From positions 186,001 through 250,000 of the forward strand of contig CAVPJW010000007.1 of NCBI GenBank assembly GCA_963705525.1: a DNA stretch of 64,000 nt, in the 5' to 3' direction. The DNA is from CAVPJW01 sp963705525 (GTDB lineage Bacteria; Acidobacteriota; Vicinamibacteria; Vicinamibacterales; CAVPJW01). The position numbers and the translations under genes are program-made. Below are positions 1-7,741 of the stretch, piece by piece. The notes under the pieces were generated by a model. The model saw nothing but the letters and a program-made list of their open reading frames with translations. It was not told the DNA's origin and did no database searches. Numbering within the stretch: position 1 is the stretch's first letter; the number at the start of each line of letters is the position of its first letter.

Positions 1-1814
1 CCCTGCGATCGATCCCGGGGATGACCGTCGTGCGGAGCGGCGGGCGCGGTGGGCTCACCGCGGTCTTTCCTCGAGGCGGTGAGTCGGATTTCACCCTGGT
101 GCTGGTAGACGGCATGCGGGCGAACGACTTCGGCGGCGGATTCGATTTTTCGATGCTGCCGCTCGCGAGCGTCGAGCAGGTCGAGATCGTGCGTGGCCCG
201 CAGAGCGCGTTGCACGGCTCGGACGCGATCGGTGGTGTCGTGCAAATCGTCACGAGACGGGGCGGGCGCCCACGCGCCGGCGCGCTCTTCGAGGGCGGCG
301 GGATGGACACGACGCGGGTGGCCGCGACGACGGCGGGGTCGGTGAACCGCTGGATCTGGGGCGGCGCGTTCGATCGGCTTGCGACCGACGGCTTTACTGG
401 CATCGCCCCCGCAACCGGAGAGCCGGTGACCAACGACGATTACGAGATGCAGGAGGGTTCGGGCACGTTCGGATATCAGGCGTCAGACTCCTTCGACGCA
501 CAGCTGAACGTCCGCGTCTACTCGGATGAGCGAGGCTTCCCCGGGCCGTACGGATCCAACCCGATCGGCGCATTCACGAATGTCGATCGGACTTCCCGCG
601 GAAAGAACGACGGCCGGCAGGTTGGCTTCAGAACGACCTTTCCGTGGAGCGCCTCCGATCGATGGCGTCAGCAGGCCAACGTGTCGTACTCGGACTTTGA
701 TGGGAGCTTTGTCAGCCCGTTCGGAGACTCTACGAGCGGCCTGAATCGCTGGACGGCGCGAACCGTCACCGACGTCCTCGCATGGCGCGACACGACGGCG
801 AGCTTCGGCGTAGAGTTCCAGAACGAAAAGGCAGACAACACGTTCATCACGGGCGCATCGGGCACGATGGTGCCCGTCAAGCGACGGACGTTCGGCTATT
901 TCGGTGAACTGCGAGCGCAACCGAGCGAACGGCTGTCGATCATCGGCGGCATCCGGGTCGAGCACATCAGGCGTGAACGGCTCGAAGCCAGTTTCGATCC
1001 GTTCTCTCCGCGCCCGACATTCGATGTGGACACCGTGGTCTCACCGAATCCCAAAGTCACGGCGGGGTATTACCTCAGCCTGCCGAGCACAACTGGATCG
1101 TGGACGCGACTGCGCGCAAGTGCCGGCACCGGTATCCGGCCGCCTTCGGCGTTCGAGATTGCCTTCACTGACAATCCCGGACTGAAGCCCGAAAGAAGCC
1201 GTAGCATTGAGGCCGGCGTCACCCAGGCATTCGCAAACGGAGCGGTCATGCTCGATCTGACCGGCTTCTACAATCATTTCGACGATCTGATCGTGGCCGT
1301 GGGCCAATCACAGCAGGATGCCAGTCGATATCAGACGGATAACATCGCGAACGCGAGATCGAGCGGCCTTGAAACCGGCGTGTCCTGGCGCCTCGCCTGC
1401 GGACTGATGAGCCGCGCCACCTACACGTGGCTCTCGACGGAGATTCTCGCGGTTGACGGCGCCAGCAATGAAGCCCCGTCGCCGTTCGTCCCCGGCGACC
1501 GGCTGATACGACGCCCGAAGAACCAGGGCTCACTCGACGTCACGCTGACGCGCGAGCGCTTCAACGCCTTCCTGACCGTCGAGGCGCGGGGGCAGATGAT
1601 CGACGTGGAGCCGTCGTTCGGCACCTTCGGCGGACTCTTCTCCAATCCCGGCTACGGCGTGGTTCACATGGGCGGCGGCGTTCGACTCACGAGCGTCGTT
1701 GAGGTGTATGGGCGCGTGATGAATCTGTTCGATCGCCAGTACGAGGAAGCTCTGGGATTCCCGGCGATTGGCCGCACAGCCCTCCTGGGAGTGCGCGTTG
1801 CTACACGTCGATAG
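1..1814 (+). CDS. TonB-dependent outer-membrane receptor, BtuB-like (5' end outside window)
   Basis: The reading frame is open to the left edge (first full codon at position 3, residues LRSIPG before the first Met at 21), so the N-terminus, signal peptide and TonB box are missing. What is visible starts inside the plug domain: LVDGMRAND and the conserved RGPQSALHGSDAIGG motif sit near residues 35-75. About 500 residues of 22-strand beta-barrel follow, ending near RTALLGVRVATRR. The family imports siderophores or cobalamin across the outer membrane using TonB energy. The next genes encode a FecCD/BtuCD-type ABC importer and Peripla_BP_2 binding proteins, so cobalamin is the most likely ligand, with an iron chelate as the alternative. 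The 3' end overlaps the ATPase start by 17 bp, so the two are probably co-transcribed. Confidence 0.88.
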   Translation, partial: LRSIPGMTVVRSGGRGGLTAVFPRGGESDFTLVLVDGMRANDFGGGFDFSMLPLASVEQVEIVRGPQSALHGSDAIGGVVQIVTRRGGRPRAGALFEGGGMDTTRVAATTAGSVNRWIWGGAFDRLATDGFTGIAPATGEPVTNDDYEMQEGSGTFGYQASDSFDAQLNVRVYSDERGFPGPYGSNPIGAFTNVDRTSRGKNDGRQVGFRTTFPWSASDRWRQQANVSYSDFDGSFVSPFGDSTSGLNRWTARTVTDVLAWRDTTASFGVEFQNEKADNTFITGASGTMVPVKRRTFGYFGELRAQPSERLSIIGGIRVEHIRRERLEASFDPFSPRPTFDVDTVVSPNPKVTAGYYLSLPSTTGSWTRLRASAGTGIRPPSAFEIAFTDNPGLKPERSRSIEAGVTQAFANGAVMLDLTGFYNHFDDLIVAVGQSQQDASRYQTDNIANARSSGLETGVSWRLACGLMSRATYTWLSTEILAVDGASNEAPSPFVPGDRLIRRPKNQGSLDVTLTRERFNAFLTVEARGQMIDVEPSFGTFGGLFSNPGYGVVHMGGGVRLTSVVEVYGRVMNLFDRQYEEALGFPAIGRTALLGVRVATRR

Positions 1815-2604
1815 CGTCAGCTTCGCGTACGGTCATCGCGCCACCACCCGCCGCGGTGCGCCCCCGGCCCGCGAGGTGCTGAGCCGCGTCACCTTGCACG
1901 TCGAGCGGGGTGCGCTCATCGGCGTCCTCGGCCCGAACGGTTCCGGCAAGTCCACGCTGATCAGGCTCATGGCGGGCACGCTGACGCCGACATCAGGAGA
2001 GGTGACGCTCGACGAGGTGTCGATCGCCCGGATCCCCCGTGCAGCGCTCGCCCGGCGCATCGCTGTCGTCCCGCAGGAAACGCGTCTCACCTTCGACTAC
2101 TCCGTCCTCGACATCGTGCTGATGGGCCGGTATCCGCACATGGGTGCGTTCGAGCTCGAGGGACCCGAAGAGATCCGCCTGGCGCGCGAAGCCCTGGCCG
2201 CCACGGACACCCAGGATCTCGAGGACCGGCCCTTCGCGAGCCTGAGCGGCGGAGAGAAGCAGCGCGTGATCCTTGCGTCGGCTCTTGCACAATCGGCCGA
2301 GCTCCTTCTGCTCGACGAGCCGACGGCTGCCCTCGATCTCGGCTATCAGATGGAGGTCGTGATGATCCTCAAGCGCTTGAACGAGAGTCGAGGCGTCACC
2401 ATGGTCTTGACCGCGCACGATCTCAACTTTGCGGCGAGCCTCTGTCGGCACCTGATCCTCCTGAAACAGGGAAGGGTGATTGCGGCTGGTCCGACGGCGG
2501 AAGTCCTGACGCCCGACTCGATTCGCGCGCTGTACGGCGTCGAAGCGGACGTGAGACACCACGAACGCGCGGGCCACGTCACGATTGTGCCAGTGGGAAA
2601 ATGA
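1798..2604 (+). CDS. ABC transporter ATP-binding protein, BtuD/FecE family
   Basis: This is the cytoplasmic ATPase of a vitamin B12/siderophore importer, about 268 aa. Walker A GPNGSGKST is near residue 45, signature LSGGEKQRV near 149, Walker B LLLLDEPTA near 170, and the switch histidine is in TAHD. I chose the TTG at 1798 because GGGAG at 1787-1791 is a well-spaced ribosome site and the protein then begins MLHVDSVSFAYG, as the family does; an upstream TTG at 1768 is also in frame. It overlaps the receptor gene. The permease follows after a 156-bp spacer carrying a short tandem repeat. BtuD, FecE and HmuV cannot be separated by sequence alone; the neighbouring BtuF-like genes favour B12. 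Confidence 0.9.
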   Translation: MLHVDSVSFAYGHRATTRRGAPPAREVLSRVTLHVERGALIGVLGPNGSGKSTLIRLMAGTLTPTSGEVTLDEVSIARIPRAALARRIAVVPQETRLTFDYSVLDIVLMGRYPHMGAFELEGPEEIRLAREALAATDTQDLEDRPFASLSGGEKQRVILASALAQSAELLLLDEPTAALDLGYQMEVVMILKRLNESRGVTMVLTAHDLNFAASLCRHLILLKQGRVIAAGPTAEVLTPDSIRALYGVEADVRHHERAGHVTIVPVGK

Positions 2605-2663
2605 GCGGCTTAGGGCTTCGGACTTCAGGTTCAGGCTTCGCTGGACGCCGAAGGACTAAGATT

Positions 2664-2698
2664 AAGAACCAAGAACTAAGAACCAAGAACCAAGAACT
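2664..2698 (+). repeat. Tandem heptamer repeat, five units of AAGAACY
   Basis: Five contiguous copies of AAGAACC or AAGAACT run head to tail at 2664, 2671, 2678, 2685 and 2692. They are preceded by GACTAAGATT and, further up, by AGGCTTCG. The array lies in the spacer between the ATPase and permease genes of the uptake operon. Related strings occur in two other intergenic regions of the window (near 56227 and 61967). I see no open frame or terminator T-tract in it. Its function is unknown. Confidence 0.85.
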
Positions 2699-2760
2699 TC
2701 TCCATTGTCTTCTAGTCCCGACTCCGTCACCGCCTGTTCGTCACTGTCCTCGCCTTTGGT

Positions 2761-3717
2761 GTGCCCGCCCTCGCGGCCTGTCTCCTTGCGCCACTCATCG
2801 GCTCGACGCACATCAGCTTGTGGCGTGTCGTCGATCGATCGATTGCGATCAGCGACAACGTGGACGCGCAGATTTTCTTCGTGGCGCGCCTGCCGCGGGT
2901 GCTTGCGGCGGCGCTCGTCGGAGCGGCGCTGGCCGCGGCGGGAGTCGTGTTTCAGGCGCTTCTCCGAAACCCTCTTGCGACGCCGTTCACGTTGGGCGTG
3001 TCGGCCGGAGCGTCGCTCGGAGCCATGCTGGCGATTACCTTCAACCTCGACGTCTCATTCGGCGAGCTATCGGCCGTGCCCATCGCCAGTTTCGCCGGCG
3101 CGCTCGGCGCGGTCGCGATTGTCTATGCCCTTGCGCGGGCGCGACATCAGGGCATATCCACGACGGTGCTCCTTCTGGCGGGAGTCACGCTCAACGCGTT
3201 CTTTTCGGCCATCATCATCTTCGTGCAGTACTTTGCCGATTTCTCGCAGACCTTCCGCACGGTCCGCTGGCTGATGGGTGACCTCGACGTGGCCGGTTAT
3301 ACGCCGATCGTCGCCGCGCTGCCCTTCACCGCGGTGGCATTCATCGCCTTCGGTGTCCTCCCGAGGGCGCTCAATCTGATGAGCCTGGGCACTGATGCCG
3401 CGGCCACACGCGGCATTGACGTGGTGAACACGCAGCGCTTGGCGTTCTTCAGCGCTTCGCTGGCCACGGGTGCCGCTGTTTCGCTCGGCGGGCCGATCGG
3501 GTTTGTGGGCATCATCGTTCCTCATCTCGTGCGCCTGCTGGTCGGATCCGATCATCGCCTCGTGCTGCCGGCCTCGCTTCTCTTCGGTGCAACGTTTCTG
3601 ATTGGCTGCGACGTGCTCTCTCGCACGCTCATGCCACCACTCGAGCTCCCGATTGGCGTTCTCACCGCGTTGATCGGCGGACCATTCTTCATCTGGCTGC
3701 TCGTCCGACGGGGCTGA
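2761..3717 (+). CDS. ABC transporter permease, FecCD/BtuC family
   Basis: Integral membrane permease, 318 aa as called, with about nine to ten hydrophobic helices. Family-typical stretches include RLPRVLAAALVGAALAAAG with RNPLATPFTLGVSAGA, and GPIGFVGIIVPHLVRLL near the C-terminus. It forms the substrate channel with the ATPase at 1798 and receives ligand from the binding protein at 3723. The start is uncertain: GTG at 2761 is the only canonical start in frame after the stop at 2713, yet the codons just before it (RLFVTVLAFG) look like the start of helix 1, so the protein may begin upstream at a non-canonical codon such as CTG 2734. No clear ribosome site is seen. The preceding heptamer repeat may have disturbed the 5' end. 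Confidence 0.87.
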   Translation: MPALAACLLAPLIGSTHISLWRVVDRSIAISDNVDAQIFFVARLPRVLAAALVGAALAAAGVVFQALLRNPLATPFTLGVSAGASLGAMLAITFNLDVSFGELSAVPIASFAGALGAVAIVYALARARHQGISTTVLLLAGVTLNAFFSAIIIFVQYFADFSQTFRTVRWLMGDLDVAGYTPIVAALPFTAVAFIAFGVLPRALNLMSLGTDAAATRGIDVVNTQRLAFFSASLATGAAVSLGGPIGFVGIIVPHLVRLLVGSDHRLVLPASLLFGATFLIGCDVLSRTLMPPLELPIGVLTALIGGPFFIWLLVRRG

Positions 3718-3722
3718 ACGGC

Positions 3723-4580
3723 ATGCATAGGCTCGCCAAGGCATTCACCGCGCTTGTCATCGTGCTGATGGCCATCGGCCTCCAGGCGGCGCCGCCACAG
3801 CGAATTATTTCGATCGTGCCGGCGTTGACGGAGATGCTCTTCGCCATCGGCACAGGACCTCGGGTCATCGCCGTTAGCAGCTTCGACAACTTTCCGCCCG
3901 AAGTGCGCGCGCTTCCGCGCGTGGGTGCGCTGCTCGATCCCAATCTCGAGATGATGCTGTCGCTCAAACCCGACCTCGTCGTCGTCTACAAGAGCCAGGC
4001 AGACCTCACAACGCAGCTGTCGCGCGCCAATATCCGGACGTTCTCGTATGCGCATGGCGGCCTCGCCGACATCGTGTCAACGATTGAAGCGCTGGGGCGT
4101 GAGACGGGCATGGCCGAGCGCGCCGAAGCGCTCGCCAGCAGCATCAATACGCGGCTCGCTGGAGTACGTGCACGCGTGGCGCCGCGTCCGAAGCCCCGTG
4201 TGCTGCTCGTCTTCGGGCGGGACAGCAAGTCGCTTCGGAACATCTATGCGAGCGGCGGCACCGGTTTCCTCCACGACATGCTCGAGCTGGCCGGCGGCGA
4301 CAACGTCTTTCGTGATGTGAAGCGCGAGTCGGTGCAGGCGACGACGGAAGCCATCCTCTCGTCTGCGCCGGACGTGATCATCGAGCTTCGTTACACAGGC
4401 GACGTCGGCGCCGACGCTCTGGCACGCGAGCGGACCGCATGGAACGCGCTGAGCGCCGTTCCAGCGGTGCGCGCCGGGCGCATCACGTTTCTCGTCGGAG
4501 ATGAATTCGTGGTGCCCGGCCCCCGGATCGGTGACGCGACGGAGCGCATGGCGCGGGCAATTCATCCGGAGGCGTTTTAG
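3723..4580 (+). CDS. Periplasmic cobalamin/siderophore-binding protein, BtuF-like
   Basis: 285 aa with a Sec signal peptide (MHRLAKAFTALVIVLMAIGLQA), then a Peripla_BP_2 fold: RIISIVPALTEMLFAIG, LPRVGALLDPNLEMMLSLKPDLVV, and a C-terminal lobe with LELAGGDNVF and PDVIIEL. It would capture ligand in the periplasm and dock on the permease, which ends only 5 bp upstream. SIVPALTEMLFAIG is close to the BtuF N-terminus, which favours vitamin B12. The gene is the fourth in a tight operon starting with the TonB receptor. Confidence 0.85.
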   Translation: MHRLAKAFTALVIVLMAIGLQAAPPQRIISIVPALTEMLFAIGTGPRVIAVSSFDNFPPEVRALPRVGALLDPNLEMMLSLKPDLVVVYKSQADLTTQLSRANIRTFSYAHGGLADIVSTIEALGRETGMAERAEALASSINTRLAGVRARVAPRPKPRVLLVFGRDSKSLRNIYASGGTGFLHDMLELAGGDNVFRDVKRESVQATTEAILSSAPDVIIELRYTGDVGADALARERTAWNALSAVPAVRAGRITFLVGDEFVVPGPRIGDATERMARAIHPEAF

Positions 4581-4587
4581 GCGTTGC

Positions 4588-5421
4588 ATGGACCCGTACC
4601 CTGAGCGCATCGTCTGCCTGACGGAAGAGACGACCGAGACTCTGTATCTGCTTGGACAGGGCCATCGGATCGTCGGGGTGTCGGGGTATACGGTCCGGCC
4701 GCCGGAAGCCCGCTCCAAGCCCAGGGTGTCGGCGTTCATCAACGCGCGGTTCGAGAAGATTGAGGCGCTCCAGCCGGATCTCATTCTGGGCTTCTCCGAT
4801 CTGCAAGCAGACATCGGAGCGGAGCTGGTCAGACGCGGATGGCCGGTCGTCATTTTCAACCAGCGCAGTGTCGCGGAGATATTGCAGACGATCAGGATGA
4901 TTGGCGGGCTCGTCGGGAGCGAGGCCGGCGCCGATAGACTCGCGACCACTCTCGAACGCGACCTTGACGCGATTCGCCAGAGTGCAGCGCGATTTCCTCG
5001 AAGACCGAGGACATTCTTCGAAGAGTGGAACGACCCGCTCATTTCCGGCATTCACTGGGTGGAGGAGCTCGTCGAAGTCGCCGGTGGAGCGCCGCTCTTC
5101 CCTGAGCTTCGAGGTCAGAAACTGGCGAAGGATCGCATCGTCTCAATCTCGGCGGTGGCCGAGCGCGATCCCGACGTCGTCATCGCATCGTGGTGCGGAA
5201 AAGCGGTGCGGAAGAGCGCGATCGTCTCAAGACCAGGGTGGGCCGATGTCACCGCCGTCCGGGACGGATCCGTCTTCGAAATCAAGTCGACCTACATCCT
5301 GCAGCCGGGCCCTGCTGCGCTGACCGAGGGCATTCGCCAGCTTCACGCGATCCTCTCGCGCGTTGTCGGCCTACCGATCGACCCAGATCTGATGCCGACC
5401 GAACGAATGGACGGGGGATGA
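4588..5421 (+). CDS. Signal-less Peripla_BP_2 protein (cytosolic BtuF paralogue)
   Basis: 277 aa from ATG 4588, beginning MDPYPERIVCLTEETTETLYLLG. The fold markers match the binding protein just upstream (FINARFEKIEALQPDLILGF, then VEELVEVAGGAPLF, then DPDVVIASWCGK), but no signal peptide or lipobox precedes them, so the product should stay in the cytoplasm. An in-frame start near 4501 would place the gene inside its neighbour and add no signal sequence. It follows the BtuF-like gene by 7 bp and ends the operon, converging on the minus-strand mqnD-like gene. A role in intracellular corrinoid handling or sensing is possible but is inference. Confidence 0.75.
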   Translation: MDPYPERIVCLTEETTETLYLLGQGHRIVGVSGYTVRPPEARSKPRVSAFINARFEKIEALQPDLILGFSDLQADIGAELVRRGWPVVIFNQRSVAEILQTIRMIGGLVGSEAGADRLATTLERDLDAIRQSAARFPRRPRTFFEEWNDPLISGIHWVEELVEVAGGAPLFPELRGQKLAKDRIVSISAVAERDPDVVIASWCGKAVRKSAIVSRPGWADVTAVRDGSVFEIKSTYILQPGPAALTEGIRQLHAILSRVVGLPIDPDLMPTERMDGG

Positions 5422-5477
5422 GGTAGGTCATCAGGTCCTGTTGGTGCAGGACCAGAAGGACGATTCTTCGTCTCGCC

Positions 5478-6311
5478 CTACTCCGCGAATTCGACGTGAG
5501 GCTTGTGCGGAATGATTCGCCGCTGATACGCCTCGCCGAGGAGGACGCGGACGGCCGTCCTTCCGCGCTCACCGTACGCCATCGTCAGATCGTTCACGTA
5601 CATCCCGACGAACCGATCGGCGCGCTGGCGATCGAGCCCGCGTCCGAACTTCATGGCGTAGTCGAGCGCTTCGCTCCTGTGCGAGAGTCCGTATGCAATG
5701 CTGTCGCGCAGCAGCGATGACACTCTGGTGATCGTTCCTGTCCCAAGGTCGCGCCGGATCACGTTGCCGCCGAGCGGCAATGGAAGCCCTCCCGTGCGAT
5801 CCGACCACCATTCGCCCAGATCGACGATCTTGAAAAGACCTTCCTGCTGGTACGTCAGCTGCCCTTCGTGGATGAGCAGGCCGGCATCGACTTCGCCCCC
5901 ATGCACGGCCTCCTGGATCTTGTCGAACGGCATGACCACGCAGTCGGCGTTCGGTTCGTACAGCTGAAGCGCCAGATAGGCGGTCGTCAACTTGCCAGGG
6001 ATGGCCACCTTGATTCCTTGAAGAGATCTCGGGCTCTCCTTCCTGGCGACGACGACCGGGCCATAGCGATCGCCCATGCTCGCACCGTGCGGAAGCAGCA
6101 CATATCGATCCGTCAGATGTGCGTAGGCGTGGAACGAGACGGCGCTCACTTCGTACTTGCCTTCGAATGCCGAGCGATTGAGCGTTTCGATGTCCGACAG
6201 GACGTGCTCGATGTCGATGTCGCCGGTCGGCACGGCGCCGCTGGCCAGGCCGTAGAACATGAACGCGTCATCTGAATCTGGACTGTGAGCGATGGCAATA
6301 TGCATGGTCAC
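5478..6311 (-). CDS. mqnD: 1,4-dihydroxy-6-naphthoate synthase-like protein (futalosine menaquinone pathway)
   Basis: 277 aa of the MqnA/MqnD family (VitK2_biosynth), which has a periplasmic-binding-protein fold but acts in the cytoplasm. The N-terminal HSPDSDDAFMFYGLASG corresponds to the MqnD phosphate/substrate loop, and GGLPLPLGGNVIRRDL near residue 190 is characteristic of MqnD rather than MqnA. MqnD converts cyclic dehypoxanthinylfutalosine to 1,4-dihydroxy-6-naphthoate. GTG 6311 overlaps the stop of the upstream membrane gene; ATG 6305 (MHIAIAH) is an equally good start. The methyltransferase at 16584-17309 could supply the last step of the pathway. MqnA cannot be fully excluded without alignment. 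Confidence 0.78.
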   Translation of the reverse strand: MTMHIAIAHSPDSDDAFMFYGLASGAVPTGDIDIEHVLSDIETLNRSAFEGKYEVSAVSFHAYAHLTDRYVLLPHGASMGDRYGPVVVARKESPRSLQGIKVAIPGKLTTAYLALQLYEPNADCVVMPFDKIQEAVHGGEVDAGLLIHEGQLTYQQEGLFKIVDLGEWWSDRTGGLPLPLGGNVIRRDLGTGTITRVSSLLRDSIAYGLSHRSEALDYAMKFGRGLDRQRADRFVGMYVNDLTMAYGERGRTAVRVLLGEAYQRRIIPHKPHVEFAE

Positions 6312-6811
6312 ACGTCGTCGTTTTCGGGCCGCGCGTACGGGGTGGACGCACGCTTGACGACGATGGTCAGGCCGAAGAGGACGAGGACGATGGAGGCCGC
6401 GAAGCCTACGTAGATGCCGGAACCCACCGCGGTGGTTGGAACGGCAGGCGCTTCGACATTATCGACAATCGCCAGGGCCTGTGAACGAGCCCAGGCGTGC
6501 TGGAGCGCAGAGCGCTCCATCCACTGATATGCGAGCAGGAAGATCCCAAGCGCCACGAGACCGACGAGCAACAGAGGATGCCGCGAGTTCTTGTGCGTGT
6601 AAATGCTCAGAGACGCCAGGATGACAGCCGAAGCCCCCAGCCCGAGAATCCACAGACCGGCAAGATCCGGAACACCCCCGATGGCGATGTCCCCGACGAG
6701 CACCCACGGCATGAACGCGCTGACAATCAGAACGATACCCGCAACCAGCGCAACGTAGTACGGCCGCATGCTGTGGCAAACGGCGGCGATCGCGACCGAA
6801 CGCAGGGTCAT
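6308..6811 (-). CDS. Small integral membrane protein of unknown function
   Basis: 167 aa with about four hydrophobic helices (YYVALVAGIVLIVSAFMPW, LWILGLGASAVILASL, LLLVGLVALGIFLLAY, IYVGFAASIVLVLFGLTI) and a basic, polar C-terminus. I do not recognise the family. The first Met is at 6811, but the sequence from MRPYYVAL (ATG at 6769) looks like a more natural start just before helix 1. It overlaps the start of the mqnD-like gene by 4 bp and is likely translationally coupled to it. A menaquinone-related role would be guesswork. Confidence 0.6.
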   Translation of the reverse strand: MTLRSVAIAAVCHSMRPYYVALVAGIVLIVSAFMPWVLVGDIAIGGVPDLAGLWILGLGASAVILASLSIYTHKNSRHPLLLVGLVALGIFLLAYQWMERSALQHAWARSQALAIVDNVEAPAVPTTAVGSGIYVGFAASIVLVLFGLTIVVKRASTPYARPENDDV

Positions 6812-6854
6812 CGGTCGGAAGTGTACTACAAGGGTAGGAGCGCGGAAGGCGGCG

Positions 6855-7259
6855 CTACCGTGAGGCCTTCGAGGTGAGCCACGCGATCAGTCCGCTGATA
6901 TCCATGACGGGCGCCTTGAATTCGAGCGGCGTCATCATGTCCAGCATGTCGCGGTGCGTTGGCGCTGACATCGGGACCGGACCTGAAATGGTGTCGAACC
7001 CTGTAAAGAAATCGATGCGCGGCGCGGTGCCGTACACCTGGATGTAGTACTCGAGTTTCAAGCCGCTGATGTTGGTGGTCGCCGGAGCCGTGGCGAGTTT
7101 CTTCTGGATCCGATCGAGCGAGATGGGGAGTTTGTCGACGGCGATGGTCGTCGCCTTTTCGGCGGCTCGAGGTGGATCCGGCACCTGGTCAGGCGGATGG
7201 TCCTGCGCCCGAACGACCGATGCCGCGAGGAGGACGAAAGCGATGGCCAACCCCGCCAT
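6855..7259 (-). CDS. Small secreted protein of unknown function
   Basis: 134 aa from ATG 7259, beginning MAGLAIAFVLLAASVVRAQ, a clear Sec signal peptide with an AxA-like cleavage site. The mature part is rich in Pro at first (HPPDQVPDPPRAAEK), followed by KLPISLDRIQKKL and LKLEYYIQVYGTAPRIDFF. No known domain is recognised. The frame stays open upstream to 7622, but that extension runs through the iscU coding region in another frame and lacks a signal sequence, so I rejected it. It lies 71 bp downstream of iscU and may share its transcript. Confidence 0.6.
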   Translation of the reverse strand: MAGLAIAFVLLAASVVRAQDHPPDQVPDPPRAAEKATTIAVDKLPISLDRIQKKLATAPATTNISGLKLEYYIQVYGTAPRIDFFTGFDTISGPVPMSAPTHRDMLDMMTPLEFKAPVMDISGLIAWLTSKASR

Positions 7260-7330
7260 GGAATTCTCACAGGATCTGACGGTGGCCACTCGAAAAGAGC
7301 CGTGCCGGCACGATTCCGACATCCAGACGC

Positions 7331-7741
7331 TCACGGCCGCGCCCTTCGCGATGACCTCGCTCTGTATGAGCTGACCATCGCACGCACGGCATCGCTTGCC
7401 AGGTCGGCGCAGTGCAACTGCTCGACCGTCAGCTCGAGCGCTTCGATGACGGTCCGAGACTCGAATGCGGCCGCCTGCTCGACCGTTCGGCCGCTCAGCC
7501 AGTCGGTCACAAAACTGGCACTTGCAATCGCCGCACCACAACCGAAGACCTTGAATCGCATCTCCCGGATACGATTGTCCGCCGCATCGATCCTGGCCTG
7601 CAGGCGCATCTGGTCGCCGCAATCGCCGCCTCGGGCTGTAACGGTGATCACATCCCTGTCTTTGGCGGGCAAGCTCCCGACATTTCGCGGGTGCTCATAG
7701 TGGTCGCGCAGCGTGTCTGAATACCGAGACGCCGTCTTCAT
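7331..7741 (-). CDS. iscU: Iron-sulfur cluster assembly scaffold IscU
   Basis: 136 aa from ATG 7741. It begins KTASRYSDTLRDHYEHPRNVG, like IscU/NifU N-terminal scaffolds. The three cluster-ligand cysteines are in family positions: C41 in GGDCGDQM (with D43), C68 in FKVFGCGAAIAS and C111 in QLHCADLASDAV. IscU receives sulfur from IscS and builds [2Fe-2S] clusters. The LPPVK-type chaperone motif of enterobacterial IscU is not obvious, as in many SUF/NIF-like scaffolds. Its start overlaps the iscS stop by 4 bp (ATGA), giving an iscR-iscS-iscU operon. No hscA, hscB or fdx follows. Confidence 0.9.
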   Translation of the reverse strand: MKTASRYSDTLRDHYEHPRNVGSLPAKDRDVITVTARGGDCGDQMRLQARIDAADNRIREMRFKVFGCGAAIASASFVTDWLSGRTVEQAAAFESRTVIEALELTVEQLHCADLASDAVRAMVSSYRARSSRRARP

